Shown: positions 33,955 through 45,494 of the stretch, in pieces
Position numbering within the stretch: the first letter of the stretch is position 1
Layout: each line of letters starts with the position of its first letter
Assembly (NCBI GenBank): GCA_017163975.1
Contig: JAFFSR010000366.1
Coordinates: 682,001-746,000, forward strand
Origin: Anastatus disparis
Taxonomy: Eukaryota; Arthropoda; Insecta; Hymenoptera; Eupelmidae
DNA: 64,000 bases
Direction of reading: 5' to 3'
Position numbers and translations under genes: made by a program
Notes under the pieces: generated by a model
The model's input: the letters and a program-made list of their open reading frames with translations, nothing else
What the model was told of the DNA's origin: nothing
Database searches by the model: none

Positions 33955-34395
33955 AACATTCTATTCATTTAACAGATAAGTTCTGTAAATTTGATGGATA
34001 TCATAATATTGATTCAATTTAAAATTTACTGTAATTTGTAAACTGTAAACTATAATTAAATAGCAAAGTAAGTCAAAATAGCTATTACATTTTATTGTAT
34101 CAGACAAATAAATTTTAAAGATAATAAAAACTTTTTTATTTAGTTAAACCTCATAGCTCACAGCGTTCCCATTTCCAGACATTAATTAACACATAAGTTA
34201 TAATAATGATCATGATTCATTTCTTAAGTGATATTTTTTAACATTTTCTTAGATATTTCAAACTACACTATTAATATTTATAAATAAAATCTAAAATCGC
34301 TCGCTAACAATCGATATGCATCTCATCGCATCGCATTTATACAGCGGATGAATTAATTGGTTCTTATATACTAACCGACGTGAGTAGTTATTGGA

Positions 34396-34610
34396 GTACC
34401 ATGGACCGTCAAAACAAACCACCACTCCTCCATCCCAAAGGTTACTGACCACTAGGTCAATGACCTTTGAGAAGGCGAAGTAGGGGTTTGTTAGGCATAG
34501 TACCTGAACAACTGGAGGGTCACTTACCCCCTCCTAGAAATTTAGAGTGGGGGTGAACTGGAGGGTCACTTACCCCCTCCTACAAGATTTAGAGTGGGCA
34601 TGAAGAATAT
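34396..34610. repeat. Small hairpin plus 51-bp tandem duplication
   Basis: Positions 34,396-34,505 form an imperfect hairpin (GTACCATGG...ACAAACC against GGTTTGTTAGGCATAGTAC). Immediately after, CTGGAGGGTCACTTACCCCC is repeated twice (from about 34,509 and 34,559). No coding signal. Confidence 0.55.
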
Positions 34611-35094
34611 TTTAGTCGATATTTCAAAATTATTAATTTAAATTTTTGTAATATAATCTTTTTTAATCATCGAAATAATAAAAACTTGTATTGAATTATA
34701 AAATATGAATTTAAAAGATTTTAATCTACTATTTTTATTATTATAAATTTTTATATTGAATCAGAAAATATAAAATTTACATATGAATTATTGTGTTTAT
34801 GAAGGATGAGGAGTTGGTAATAGACAAGATCTCATGTTTTAAAGTTTAAAAACATTTATTATTAATAAATGAAACATACATTACAACGAAGCATTTATAC
34901 ATCTCATTACTGTGTAAATCTCATATCTGACGAATAATAAATTCATATATAATTATAAGTAAGTCTTGTTTTCCTAAAATTAGATTCTTATTTTTTAATG
35001 ATTCATCGAGATCATTTACAAAATTATCATCTATACTAGACATTGTACTTTTTATATTGTTAGCATGATAGTATACATATTGAGATTCTTGTTA
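34611..35094. other. AT-rich sequence, no gene seen
   Basis: Low-complexity A/T sequence downstream of the minus-strand ORF at 35.1 kb. Confidence 0.45.
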
Positions 35095-35487
35095 TCATTC
35101 TAATACATTTTTCATATGAATTACCATTTCTTGTAATATATAATCTATACATATCGATAATTCTTTTAGACGTTCAAATATTACACGTTTAAATACTAAT
35201 GATCGACTATATCCGCCATGTTTTTTCGGTGGTCTACCACTCTCTTCTGCTTTTGGTTGAGCATCATTGAGTACCAATTCAAAAGCTCCCTCGTTAAAAC
35301 TAATCATGAAGCGGATAGTGTATCCAGGTATAGAGAGTCGCTGATCCAACATAGATTCCTCGTTATAATAAATGAAAAATTGTTCAATTTTATCAAACTC
35401 CTGTTTCAACACCTCCCAACAGTCGACAGACAGAGGTAGACCTTGAAAATTGGATCCGCAGAAGAGCACTGTAGGAACAAACTCCAT
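35095..35487 (-). CDS. Small ORF resembling a virus-like-element gene
   Basis: 130 codons starting MEFVPTVLFCGSNFQG. The pattern is short beta-strands, WEVLKQEFDKIEQFF, a basic RPPKKHGGYSRS loop, then RVIFERLKEL and ICIDYI. It resembles a small protein family that I associate with Maverick/Polinton or adintovirus-like gene clusters of invertebrates. The resemblance is a remembered pattern, not an alignment. Upstream on the same strand (35,488-35,660) are broken frames that include an ATG with QKRSLEQSF at about 35,660. No other gene of such an element lies nearby. Confidence 0.35.
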   Translation of the reverse strand: MEFVPTVLFCGSNFQGLPLSVDCWEVLKQEFDKIEQFFIYYNEESMLDQRLSIPGYTIRFMISFNEGAFELVLNDAQPKAEESGRPPKKHGGYSRSLVFKRVIFERLKELSICIDYILQEMVIHMKNVLE

Positions 35488-36190
35488 TTTTTCTTCTTCT
35501 ATATTCTACAGATCTACGTGGATAATTTTCCCAAAATAGCTGTTTAGTCCGTAGACGATTGGTATAAGCTGCTGTCAATAATTTTTCTTGCTATTCTGTT
35601 TTATTCAATATTCGAAGTCGTTACCAAAGGATTGCTCCAGGCTTCTCTTTTGACCAGCCATCTTGATGAGGTTTTGTTGCTTGTTACTCCTGTCACCGTC
35701 AATCACACACACAACTGTGACTAGATCGAGTAGATGCCACTTCTTTTATACTGTAAAAAGTTGGTGGGAATGTCGTAAAAAGGTGGCGTGCAACAAATCA
35801 GAGATATTCAAGTATCAAATTACGCATAGCAAGTTTTTCTACAAAATTCTTGACTATAGTATCATTTTTTTGCAAATTCTGCGAGAAATTTTCCAAGAAT
35901 TTCTTGAAACCCAATCCGCTAGACATATAATGCAGAAACATGATACAATAATGACCGTAAACGTTGAAATACTCGCTTTGTAAATGTTTATTATTCCATC
36001 TAAATTTTTTACAATTTTGCTAAATACATTGTAAATGTGGAATTTGTGGTGGCTTACCAAGACTATGAAAGTACACACCTGTGCCACACTTATCAACGTG
36101 TATGGCAACCCAGTGCACACCACGCTGATTATGATTTTGCGTATTGAGCACAAACGCACAAAGTTTCACCCACATCAGAGGAATCAGATC
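35488..36190. other. Flank of the small ORF, broken frames
   Basis: Short minus-strand frames (for example 35,393-35,578) with a basic composition may be remains of the same element. The region 35,980-36,190 has no recognisable feature. Confidence 0.3.
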
Positions 36191-36194
36191 CGCT

Positions 36195-36600
36195 GGATTT
36201 TATCATTTACCATTTACTTACCCAGTCACTGGTAAATGGTCCGACCGTTTACCATTAACTCACCCAGTAACTGGTAAATGGTCCGACCATTTACCAGTTA
36301 CCCACCCAGTAACTGCTAACTGATCGATTCAACTATTTACCAGTTTTTCACCCGGTAACTGCCAACTAAATGATTCGGCTAGTTACCCGCCCAGTAAGTG
36401 TTAACAAGTCCAATCATTTCCAGTTTCTCACCCAGTAACTGGCAAATGGTGCGACTATTTACCAGTTCTTTAATAGTAACTAGTAAATGGTCCGACCATT
36501 TACCAGTTACTTGCTCTGTAACTTGGAACTGGTCAAGCCATTTATCATTTACATGCTCTGTAAATGGTAAATGGTGCGAGTATTTTCAATTACTTGACCA
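36195..36600. repeat. Palindromic minisatellite (GGTAAATGGTCCGACC...)
   Basis: Degenerate repeats of AACTGGTAAATGGTCC followed by the complementary GACCATTTACCAGTT, alternating with CACCCAGT. About seven units are seen. Each unit can form a stem, so the whole tract could fold extensively. Confidence 0.8.
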
Positions 36601-36695
36601 TTTTAAATGAAAAACCATTTCCTCATTTACAACTCTGCTCGAAATATAACATTATTTTATATGAATATCAGAAGATATATATGACGTGTTGTAGA

Positions 36696-38925
36696 GGCCG
36701 TGTGTGTACATGTTTGTACGTGTTTGTACGTGTGTCTACGTGTTTGTTTGTGCTTGTACGTGTTTATACGTGTGTTTACGTGTTTGTATGTGTTTATACG
36801 AGTTTGTACGTGTTTGTACGTGTATGTACGTGTTTGTACGTGTTTGTACATCTTTGTACGTGTATGCACATGTTTGTACGTCTTTGTATATATTTGTACG
36901 TGTATGTACGTGTTTGTACCTGTTTCAACGTGTTTGTACTTGTGTGAACATGTATGTACGTGTATGTACGTGTTTGTACGTTAACCCTTTCAGTCACAGA
37001 AGCCACGATAGTGGCACCCTTTCTCATTTTCTTTTTTTTATTGTTTACTTCGCGCTTTAAGTTTAATCTTTATTCTTTTTGCATTTTCATATAAATGAGT
37101 GTTCATTTTATAAGTATCATATGATATATTTTGAATATATGATTGTAGATAAATCTAAAAAATTAATGTATTATAGAAAATACGTGTTTTTGCGAAAATG
37201 ATTCGTGACTGAAAGGGTTAATGTACGTGTTTGTACGTGTATGTACGTGTTTGTACGTTAATTAATGTGTTTGTGCGTTTATGCATGTGTGTGCACGTGT
37301 TTGTACGTGATTGTACGTGTTTGTACGGGCTTGTACGTTAATGTACGTGTTTGTCCGTGTACATATATGTATGCACGTGTTTGTACGTGTGTGTAGGTAA
37401 TTGTACGTGTATACACGTGTTTGTACGTGTTTTTACGTTAATGCATGTGTTTGTATGTGTATTTACGTGTTTGTACGTGTTTGTACGGCTTAGTAAGTGT
37501 ATGTACGTGTTTGTACGTGTATGTTAATGTTTGTACGCGTTTTTACGTCAATGTACGTGTTCGTACGTGTATGTATGTGTTTGACCGTGTTTTTACGTTA
37601 ATGTATGTGTTTGTACGTGTATGTACGTGTTTGTACGTCTTAGTACGTGTATGTACATGTTTGCACCTATTTGTCCGTGTTTGTACGTGTTTATACGTTA
37701 ATGTACGTGTATGTACGTATATGTATATGTGTACACGTGTTTGTTTGTGTTTGTTTGTGTTTGTACGTGTGTGTACGTGTTTTTACGTTAATGTATGTGT
37801 TTGTATAGGTATGTACGTGTTTGTACCTCTTAGTACGTGTATGTACGTGTTTGCACCTGTTTGTCCGTGTTTGTACGAGTTTATACGTTGATGTACGTGT
37901 ATGTACGTATACGTATATGTGTACACGTGTTCGTTTGTGTTTGTTTGTGTTTGTACGTGTGTGTACGTGTTTTTTCGTTAATGTATGTGTTTGTATGTGA
38001 ATGTACGTGTATGTACGTGTTTGTACGTGTTTGACCGTGTTTTTACGTTAATGTATGTGTATGTACGTGTTTGTACGTGTATGTACGTGTTTGTACGTTA
38101 ATGAACGTGTTCGTACGTTTATGCATGTGTGTGCACGTGTTTGTATGTATTTGTACGTGTTTGTACGTGTTTGTACGGGTTTGTATGTTAATGTACGTGT
38201 TTGTACGTGTGCGTATATGTATACAGGTGTTTGTACGTGTGTGTAGGTATTTGTACGTGTATATACATGATTGTATGTGTTTTTACGTTAATGTATGTGT
38301 TTGTATGTGTATATACGTGTTTGTACGTGTTTGTACGTCTTTGTACGGCTTAGTAAGTGTATGTACGTGTTTGTACGTGTATGTTAATGTTTGTACGTGT
38401 TTTTACGTCAATGTACGTGTTCGTACGTGTATGTACGTGTTTGACCATGTTTTTACGTTAATGTATGTGTTTTATGTGTATGTACGTGTATGTACGTGTT
38501 TTTACGTCTCAGTACGTGTATGTACGTGTTTGTACCTGTTTGTCCGTGTTTGTACGTGTTTATACGTTAATATACGTGTATGTACGTATGTGCATATGTG
38601 TACACGTGTTTGTTTGTGTTTGTACGTGTATGTACGTGTTTTTACGTTAATGTATGTGTTTGTATGTATATGTACGTTTTTGTACGTGTATGTACCTGTT
38701 TGTGCGTGTTTGTACGTGTCTTTACGTTAATGTACGTGTTTGTACATCTTTGTACGTGTTTGTACGTGTTTATACGTTAATGTACGTGTATGTACGTATA
38801 TGTATATGTGTACACGTGTTTGTTCGTGTTTGTACGTGTGTATACGTATTTGTACTTGTATGTTAATGTACGTGTTCGTACGTGTATGTACGTGTTTGAC
38901 CGTGTTTGTAAGTTAATGTAAGTGT
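36696..38925. repeat. 2.2-kb minisatellite of 10-bp units
   Basis: Repeats of TGTTTGTACG with variants (TGTATGTACG, TTAATGTACG, TGTGTACACG). The 10-bp period holds for more than 200 units apart from an inserted MITE. Longer segments (for example around 37,540-37,700 and 38,400-38,560) are near repeats of each other, so there is higher-order structure. Cys/Val/Tyr-rich open frames in several frames are a by-product of a period without stops. Confidence 0.95.
36985..37217. mobile_element. piggyBac-like TTAA MITE, family c, copy 2
   Basis: A 233-bp element with ends CCCTTTCAGTCACAG and TGACTGAAAGGG and TTAA at 36,981-36,984 and 37,218-37,221. It lies in the 10-bp minisatellite, which itself contains many TACGTTAATGTACG targets. 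A hairpin GCCAC-GATA-GTGGC lies just inside the left end (37,002-37,015). Confidence 0.88.
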
Positions 38926-39229
38926 AATACATTACATTTTTTTAGCTAGAAATATAGCTAAAAATCTAGCAGTATTCCTTATAGTTATACAGCTAATAAA
39001 ACACATGAATATAGCCATAATACACATCAATATAGCTGTATTTTCTTTACCTATATTTTTAGCTGTATACATAGATGTTTTTTTTCGACTGGGAGGACAT
39101 TTTAAAATTATTACGAAACAATCTTGAAATAATTACTATGTTATCACAATAAAATTTTAAACCTTTTAATCATTCCAATAACACCTATAAATTTTGATTA
39201 GTTCACATCTTTACTGAAATAAATGACAT
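38926..39229. other. AT-rich spacer with ATAGCTGTA phrases
   Basis: The phrase ATATAGC with its complement recurs between 38,945 and 39,075, giving weak hairpins. No gene seen. Confidence 0.4.
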
Positions 39230-39510
39230 GCTATCTCACACGAGATCTCACATGAGCTCTCACGATTGATAATGAAGCGACATCTCAAATGAAAACTTAC
39301 ATGAGATCTCACGTGAGATCTCATGTACCGCAGAATTCGATTTTTCCTGATACCCGATCTCACGTAAGATTTCAGGTGAGATCTCATGTACTAAAAAATT
39401 AATTGTTTCCGATATCCGATCTCACATGCGATCTCACGTGAGATGTTGTCTGCAATAAAATTATTTTTTCCCGCTACCCGATCTCACATGAGATCTCACG
39501 TAAGATCTAC
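39230..39510. repeat. GAGATCTCA palindromic tandem repeat
   Basis: Many copies of the palindrome TGAGATCTCA and variants, within ~80-bp units that also contain CCGATCTCAC. A related tract is at 54,880-55,110. No coding signal. Confidence 0.7.
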
Positions 39511-40873
39511 ACTTAAAGCTTTAATCAATGTCAACGACATCAAATATGAAATTTAGTCTATAATTCAATTAATTTATATACATTCTAACATTATAATCAA
39601 ATGATTCTACTCTACTTCTACAAAACAATCGTTATTTAAAGCATGTTATTATTGATTATGGTTTGAAACTATATTTGAGCATAATTATACTTGGCGAATA
39701 AATAATAATAAAAACAAACAAATTTTTTACAAAGATTCAGACTAAATTTACAAGTAATAGTTAAGAAACTAGTCATTACAATTATGTATATAGCATTTTA
39801 CACTCGAGAAAACCATCACTTTTCAGTGTGGTCTGGAGTGATGCCGTTCGTATACAAAGGTTTGTACAGAATTTGTGTATTTACAAATTGAGTTACTTAT
39901 TTCATATCACAGACGAAATCATGTATACGAGGCTCGGGGTCAGTCCACTGATTAATGACAGTTTTTCGAATCAATAGGTAGTGTCGTTTGATGACGCACG
40001 CTGCATCTGGTTTCGATTTACGGCATAACACATCTTACCAATTGCTACACAATTTGCATGGAACATTATGACAAACTACCTTCAATGAACTGACAGTGAC
40101 TCAGAACTTAATATCTTTTTTTCATCATACTGATAAATTATTTTCACATATCATTTACAATTGCATATATAGATTTGAATAATATAGGTTTTTATAACTC
40201 AAGACTTATTGATTTTACTTCTATTTCAGAGTATTATCGCAATCTTAATGCTTGTTTTTCTAATTTTGTCGTGAATCTAACGTTATTTAAAAAATTTTAA
40301 AATCGTGTTTGAATACAATTTCAAACCATGCTATATAATTATATTCATACGGACTATTCACATAGTTTTTATAACAAGAATTATATATTATACAATGTAA
40401 GTCTAAATGTTAAAAGTAAGGTAATACACATATTTTATTATTATACTATTCGGCATGTTAAAGGTCAGTTTTAGACGAGGATTTAGACATTTTTTACTAA
40501 TCGAAAGTAGTGGAAGAAGAAATTTCGTTTATTTTTAATAAAAATATATATCAGAATTGCTTTCACTTGTAAATATTTATTCATTTCAACAAATGAGAAA
40601 CGGGAGCGAGTAAATTTGTTAAAATTCAAAGAACAAACCAAAAAAGTAAATAAAAACTAATTATCTTTTTTAGCTATTTTCTAACGGTAAAGTTAGTCAA
40701 AAGCTGATCCTTGATTGGAAAGTGACGCCATGAAATACAATGCAAATTCAATAAAGTAGCCAAAATAAGAACTACTGACCTCGGGCAAGAATGGCTCCAC
40801 TAAATTTATCGATTATAATGATGGTCTAGTGTTCGAATACGTATTTATAATATTAGTGTAATTAAATACATTA
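39511..40873. other. Unique AT-rich sequence, no gene seen
   Basis: No recognisable repeat ends apart from a short segment near 40,585-40,680 that resembles 54,795-54,875. Frames are short. Confidence 0.45.
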
Positions 40874-41505
40874 AGGGCATGATGAAGCTTCCCTTTTTGA
40901 TAATATTTCTGATCCAAGCTTATGAGTAAATAGAGAATTTAATCGAGTTTTTTCACTTTAAGAAAAAAAGTTGTAGGATTCAACTTTAGTGCGAACAACT
41001 AAAGAAATCTTCTGAAATCTTATACTTGACAAGTTATATACAAGTTTTCAATTAATAGTATTTTAAGGGCAGGCTAAACTCTCTGTCTTTGTCTAATAGT
41101 GTTTTCCATCTTATATATAAAAACCATCGGTTTTAACAGGAAAAAAATAGCAGCCCCCGCTAGATATTAATATAATGAGTAAATTTTATAATCATAACGA
41201 TATAATTTTATCGCGTAATTTTTGAGTATGATTTGTCATACCAAAATTTTATAAAAGAAGACAGATTGTATTTACGGCAGTTCGTAGGTCAAATCATACT
41301 CAAAAATCACGCAATAAAATTATTTCGTTATGATTATGAAATTTACTTATTATATTAATATTTAGCGGGGGCTACTATTTTTTTCTTATTAAAACTGGTG
41401 GTGTTCATATAAGAGATGAAAAACACTATTAAATAGAGACAGATAGTTCGGTTTCCTCTTAAGGCTAGGTTTGTTAACTTTGATATCTAATTTGCGATCC
41501 ACACA
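40874..41505. mobile_element. TTAA-type repeat X, interrupted by a MITE
   Basis: Begins GGGCATGATGAAGCTTCCC after TTAA. The sequence 40,874-41,062 plus 41,463-41,505 matches 55,503-55,270 in reverse, which lacks the inserted MITE at 41,067. The far end is not defined. Confidence 0.6.
41067..41458. mobile_element. Palindromic TTAA MITE, family d, copy 1
   Basis: A 392-bp near-palindrome with TTAA at 41,063-41,066 and 41,459-41,462. The ends GGGCAGGCTAAACTC and GTTCGGTTTCCTC are related to those at 45,495, 55,515 and 59,177. The empty site at about 55,303-55,306 reads TTGA (TCAA on plus), one change from TTAA. Confidence 0.8.
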
Positions 41506-41950
41506 GTCAAAACAAATTTGTAATTCCAACACGCATAAGCGTTACAAATGAAACACAAATTTTTTTGTGTTAAAATTAACAAATTTTTTTTTGTGTAATT
41601 TTTGAAGTTTAAATTTTAACATAAAAATTCATGAATAATACAAAATTTTGAATAATAAAATTTGTAAATTTCACAAATTTATTTTTGTTAAAATATAATG
41701 ATTGAAATGATAAAATAATAAATAATGACTTTCTCGTTATTCTTCTTGTTAATATATTTAAAAAAAGAGAGATAAAGAAATATAAGAAAAAGGATTCAAT
41801 GATGGATGTTAGAGTGGATCAATAAAATCATACTTGACTAAATTTATTTGACAATATTATATTGTCGTTAAAGGTGAACGTAAAAGAATGATTACGAAAA
41901 AAGCCAATTATTTTTTAATATGAATATATCATTTATAAGTATAGAAATAG
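41506..41950. other. AT-rich sequence with CACAAATTTTTTTGTG repeats
   Basis: Several copies of CACAAATTTTTTTGTG-like palindromes lie between 41,560 and 41,700, with a weaker echo at 42,330-42,420. No gene seen. Confidence 0.45.
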
Positions 41951-42110
41951 AACCGGTTAGTGGCTCAGTCGGTAGAGCGTTGGATTCGTAATCTCGAAGT
42001 TCTGAGTTGAAATCCCGCTTTCAGCAACCGATTGATAGAAGCACCACTGTAAGTTATATATGCTTTGTTCACAAACATACTTACGAGCTCCGTCACTGAT
42101 TAGCATCATA
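41951..42110 (+). mobile_element. tRNA-derived SINE, copy 2
   Basis: The head 41,951-42,030 has an intact D-arm (GCTCAGTCGGTAGAGC), a CGT anticodon-like loop and a degenerate B box (GAGTTGAAATCC). The body 42,038-42,100 matches the copy at the window start (AAGCACC, TGCTTTGTTC, ACTTACGAGCT). The anticodon stem is broken, so it is not a tRNA gene. Confidence 0.65.
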
Positions 42111-42509
42111 AAGAGCATAAATATAGCGACGTTTAAGAAGGAAAAAAAAGTATACAAATTTTTGAACATAGCAGAAATTAATATTTGCAAACTAAATGTT
42201 ACCTTGCATTTATGGCATTATTACTGCATATAATATTAATAATGCTAATATTTAATTGTTCAAAGTATGAGATTATTTGAATAACTTGGTACACACATGT
42301 TTTCAAAAATAACAAACTCCGTGTGTTAATTCCACAAAAATTTTTGTGTTGATTCTAAAAGTACACAGAAGTTTTTGAATTATAAAAACTTTTATGTTGA
42401 TGTTACAAAGATGTTTCGATGGCTCTTATTCATATAATACTGCTTAAAAAAACTAAATAATATAATGCTTATTCAAAGCGCGGTTAATGAAATTGTATTT
42501 GAAAAATAA
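42111..42509. other. AT-rich spacer
   Basis: No gene or repeat end recognised beyond weak TTTTTGTGTT phrases. Confidence 0.45.
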
Positions 42510-42715
42510 ATGCAATACAATTCTACTTCAAAATTTTATTAAATATAATTCTACTTCGAAATTCAGTTAAATATAATTCTATTTCAGAATTCCGTTAAAT
42601 ATAATTCTACTTCGAAATTCAGCTAAATATAATTCTATTTCGGGATTCCGTTAGATACAATTCTATCTTAGACATTTATTCAAATGTCTGAGATAGAATT
42701 CTATTTAACGGAATC
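42510..42715. repeat. 28-bp minisatellite ending in a hairpin
   Basis: About six units of 28 bp (AAATATAATTCTACTTCGAA plus TTCAGTT) run from about 42,510 to 42,680. The last merges into a strong hairpin, ATTCTATCTTAGACATTT paired with AAATGTCTGAGATAGAAT (42,660-42,700). Confidence 0.8.
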
Positions 42716-43023
42716 CTGAATAAATGATATTGATACAAAAAATATTTCCCCGACTGCCAGAAAGAATATATTTAATACAATAAAATTTTTTTGGTTACAA
42801 AGAAATTTTTTTTCCAGTATAGCTATTAGATCAAGTAACGGTTTTATCATCTATCATTTATTCTTATCATGAGCGACAAAGACAGAATTAGGTTTAAGTA
42901 ACAACCGCTACTTGAGTTAGGTCTATGAATAGGAGTCTTAGATCGTCTATGATGATGAAAATTTAGATGGTTGGGATATATATTCAAAATGGATTAAATA
43001 ACAAATACTATTTTTCTCATTTA

Positions 43024-43420
43024 GGGGTGTCCTCATACCGGCACAGAGATCTACCTTATCTACATTTGAATTATGCCTTTTAATAAAAATTCAACTATTT
43101 TTGACTAAAATTCATAGAAGAGACACATTCTTAACGTTCTAAAGAATGTATTGCAACGTTAAAAGACAGAATAAAAGTGAAAATGAAGACAAAAACTGCA
43201 TAATACGATTATTCATAAGCACATTGAAAAGTTAATCGTATTAAGCAGTTTTCGCCTTTATTTTTACCCTTATATTGTCTTTTAACGTTGCAATAAATTC
43301 TTTGGCATGTTCAGAATGTGCCTCTCTTACGAATTTCAGTTATGAATAGTTAGATTATTATTAAAATTCATGATTTCAATGTAGATAAGGTAGAACTCCA
43401 TGTCGGTATGAGGATTCCCC
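43024..43420. mobile_element. Palindromic TTAA MITE, family b, copy 2
   Basis: A 397-bp element identical in length to 4,329-4,725. Its right flank is TTAA (43,421-43,424) and its left flank is TTTA (43,020-43,023, one mutation). The opposite foldback arm near 44,194-44,197 shows the empty site with one TTAA. Confidence 0.88.
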
Positions 43421-43639
43421 TTAAGAAATAATAAGTTGATTGAAAAAAAATTTTCTCTTATTTATTTTTTAGTCTATTTTCAATTATAATTTTTATTAAA
43501 AACGGAGCTATTTATTTTAACATATTTTAAGAATGAATATAATACTTTAAATTTATTTAGAAATAATACTTTTAATTTCATTTAAATAATGAAAATAATT
43601 TCTATTTATAAAATTCATAGTAAAGGATTAAATATGTTT

Positions 43640-43860
43640 ATCTTACTTGCAAGAAATAAAATGTTGGCTCTCGAATATTCGTCTTTGTGACTCGAAGGAA
43701 GTTGACAGTGGTTATTTTTAACAAAGTAATATCCGTTATTATCAAAGTCCTCACAATCGTCTGACACAAAAGACACAAGAGTATCTTTTTTTGTACTCTT
43801 CTTATACATCGGCTTTGTTCCAAATGCTTCTCGGAACTGCGTACGCCGTATTCACAAAAT
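43640..43860 (-). CDS. Exon-like open frame in the foldback spacer
   Basis: An open frame of about 70 codons including FREAFGTKPMYKKSTKKDT and DDCEDFDNNGYYFVKNNHC. It is bounded by an AG acceptor-like site (ACGCAG, about 43,843) and a strong donor (GCAA|GTAAGA, about 43,646) on the minus strand. The composition is protein-like and is not a repeat. I do not recognise the family. It may be a captured host exon or a transposon gene exon. No neighbouring exon was found. Confidence 0.35.
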
Positions 43861-44553
43861 CAATCACGCGTTAAATAGCTCTAAAGAAGCTTTCTGATTG
43901 GTTGATACAGCTTATCTATAAAGAAACCCCCAGTGTGTGCAGTAGATTTTCGGATACAGTAATATACTAAGCATTACTGGTGCGCAACTTCAAAAAGCGC
44001 GTTATAAATTGAAATTATTTTTATTATTTGAATATGATTAAAAGTATTATTTCTAAATAAATTAAAAGTATTATCTTCATGGTTAAAATATGTTAAAATT
44101 AATTGCTCCGTTTTTAATGAAATTTTTTATAGTTGAAAATAGATTCAAAAATAAATAACAAAAAATTTATTTTAAATCAACTTATTATTTCTTAATGAAG
44201 AAAATAATATTTGTAATTTAATCTGTTCTGAATATATATCCCAACCATATAAATTTTTATTATCATAGACGATCTTAGGCTCCTATTCATAGACCTAACT
44301 CAAGTTCCGGTTGTTACTTGATCCTAATTCTGTCTTTGTCTCTCCATGATAAGAATAAAAGACAGATGATACAATCGTTACTTGATCTAATAGCTACACT
44401 GGAAAAAAAATTTATTAGTTACGGAAAAAATTTTATTGTATTAAATATATTCTTTCGGGCAATCGGTGAAATATTTTTTTTATCAATATCATTTATTCCG
44501 TCAGTGAAAATAAAATTTTCAAATATCAATAAAATATTTCTCAACATACATAA

Positions 44554-45190
44554 GGGTGAAATCAGATGGAGCGGAAAATAGGCGACGGAACGTCACAGAA
44601 CCTCAATTCCGCATCTTTGTATTCCGCCAACGGAGTAAAGACGACGTAATAGACGACATCAATTTTTATTTTGTTTAAAAAAATTATTAGTGCTTCAATA
44701 ACCTCACGTAATATTTTTAATTTGCTTTCCATAGCTGAACTTTTAATTTCAATCAAACTTTTAAATTCTATTTTGGTTAACTATTAGTTTAAACAATTTC
44801 AAAAAGTCTGTGACGCTTCTATTATCCCGTCAAATTTGTTTCCCTATATTCACATGGAGCGGAATAGAAGTTCTGTGACGTTGATTAGCAATTTTATAAT
44901 TAAAAAATAATGATGTTAATTGAAATATTTGGTTATAATAACAAACTATATTTTATTTTTATAAAAAAAGAATCTCATTACAATAACAATAGGTGATTAT
45001 TTCCAACTTTTTTAACATTTTCGTTGTTAATTTAAAATTCGCGGATACATTTGTATGCTATTTTTAACAATTTTTCAGCTACATTCCGTGCCATGTGAAC
45101 ATAGGGAAAAAATTTGACGGAAAACAAGGCGACGGAATGAATGTTTTGTGACGTTCCGTCGTCTATTTTCCGCTCCATCTGATTTCACCC
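44554..45190. mobile_element. PIF/Harbinger-like MITE
   Basis: A 637-bp element with ends GGGTGAAATCAGATGGAGCG and complement, a terminal inverted repeat of about 47 bp with small differences, and TAA at 44,551-44,553 and 45,191-45,193. The GGAGCGGAA phrase recurs in inverted form internally. A 3-bp TAA/TTA duplication is typical of PIF/Harbinger. A related end occurs at 63,659. Confidence 0.8.
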
Positions 45191-45490
45191 TAAGATATTT
45201 CTCAAAATTAAAAATATCTCATACTGGAAATTATTAATTTCATTTTAAATTCATATCTCACAATGTCAAAATCAAAATTGAATTAAATAATTAAAATAAA
45301 ATTTTTTTCCTTCAATAAAATATTTTTATGCATATAAAAAATATTGCGTATTAATTTCTGCGTACCAAATAAAAGTAACTATTCATTGAATAAATATTAT
45401 CTTTCTTTAAAAATATATCTGAATTTTTCAAGCCTAAAAAATAATTTTTTGTAGAAGAATATATTATTTTAAAAACATAAAACATCACTT
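45191..45490. other. AT-rich spacer
   Basis: No gene or repeat end recognised. Confidence 0.4.
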
Positions 45491-45494
45491 TTAA

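Larger units (their letters stand above)
42716..44500. mobile_element. 1.8-kb foldback element with exon-like spacer
   Basis: The arms 42,716-43,611 (of which ~400 bp is an inserted TTAA MITE) and 43,996-44,500 are inverted diverged copies. The phrase CTAATTCTGTCTTTGTCTC and neighbours also occur at 63,315-63,385. The 385-bp spacer carries an open frame on the minus strand. The ends are not sharply defined. Confidence 0.65.

Noticed and set aside
36564..38866. Many overlapping 60-219-codon frames rich in CTCLYVFVRV
   Set aside because: They arise from a 10-bp repeat unit read in several frames; no protein is implied.
41951..42030. A functional tRNA-Thr gene
   Set aside because: The D-arm is good, but the anticodon stem is unpaired, the B box is degenerate, and the flanking body is shared with another locus. 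This fits a SINE head.
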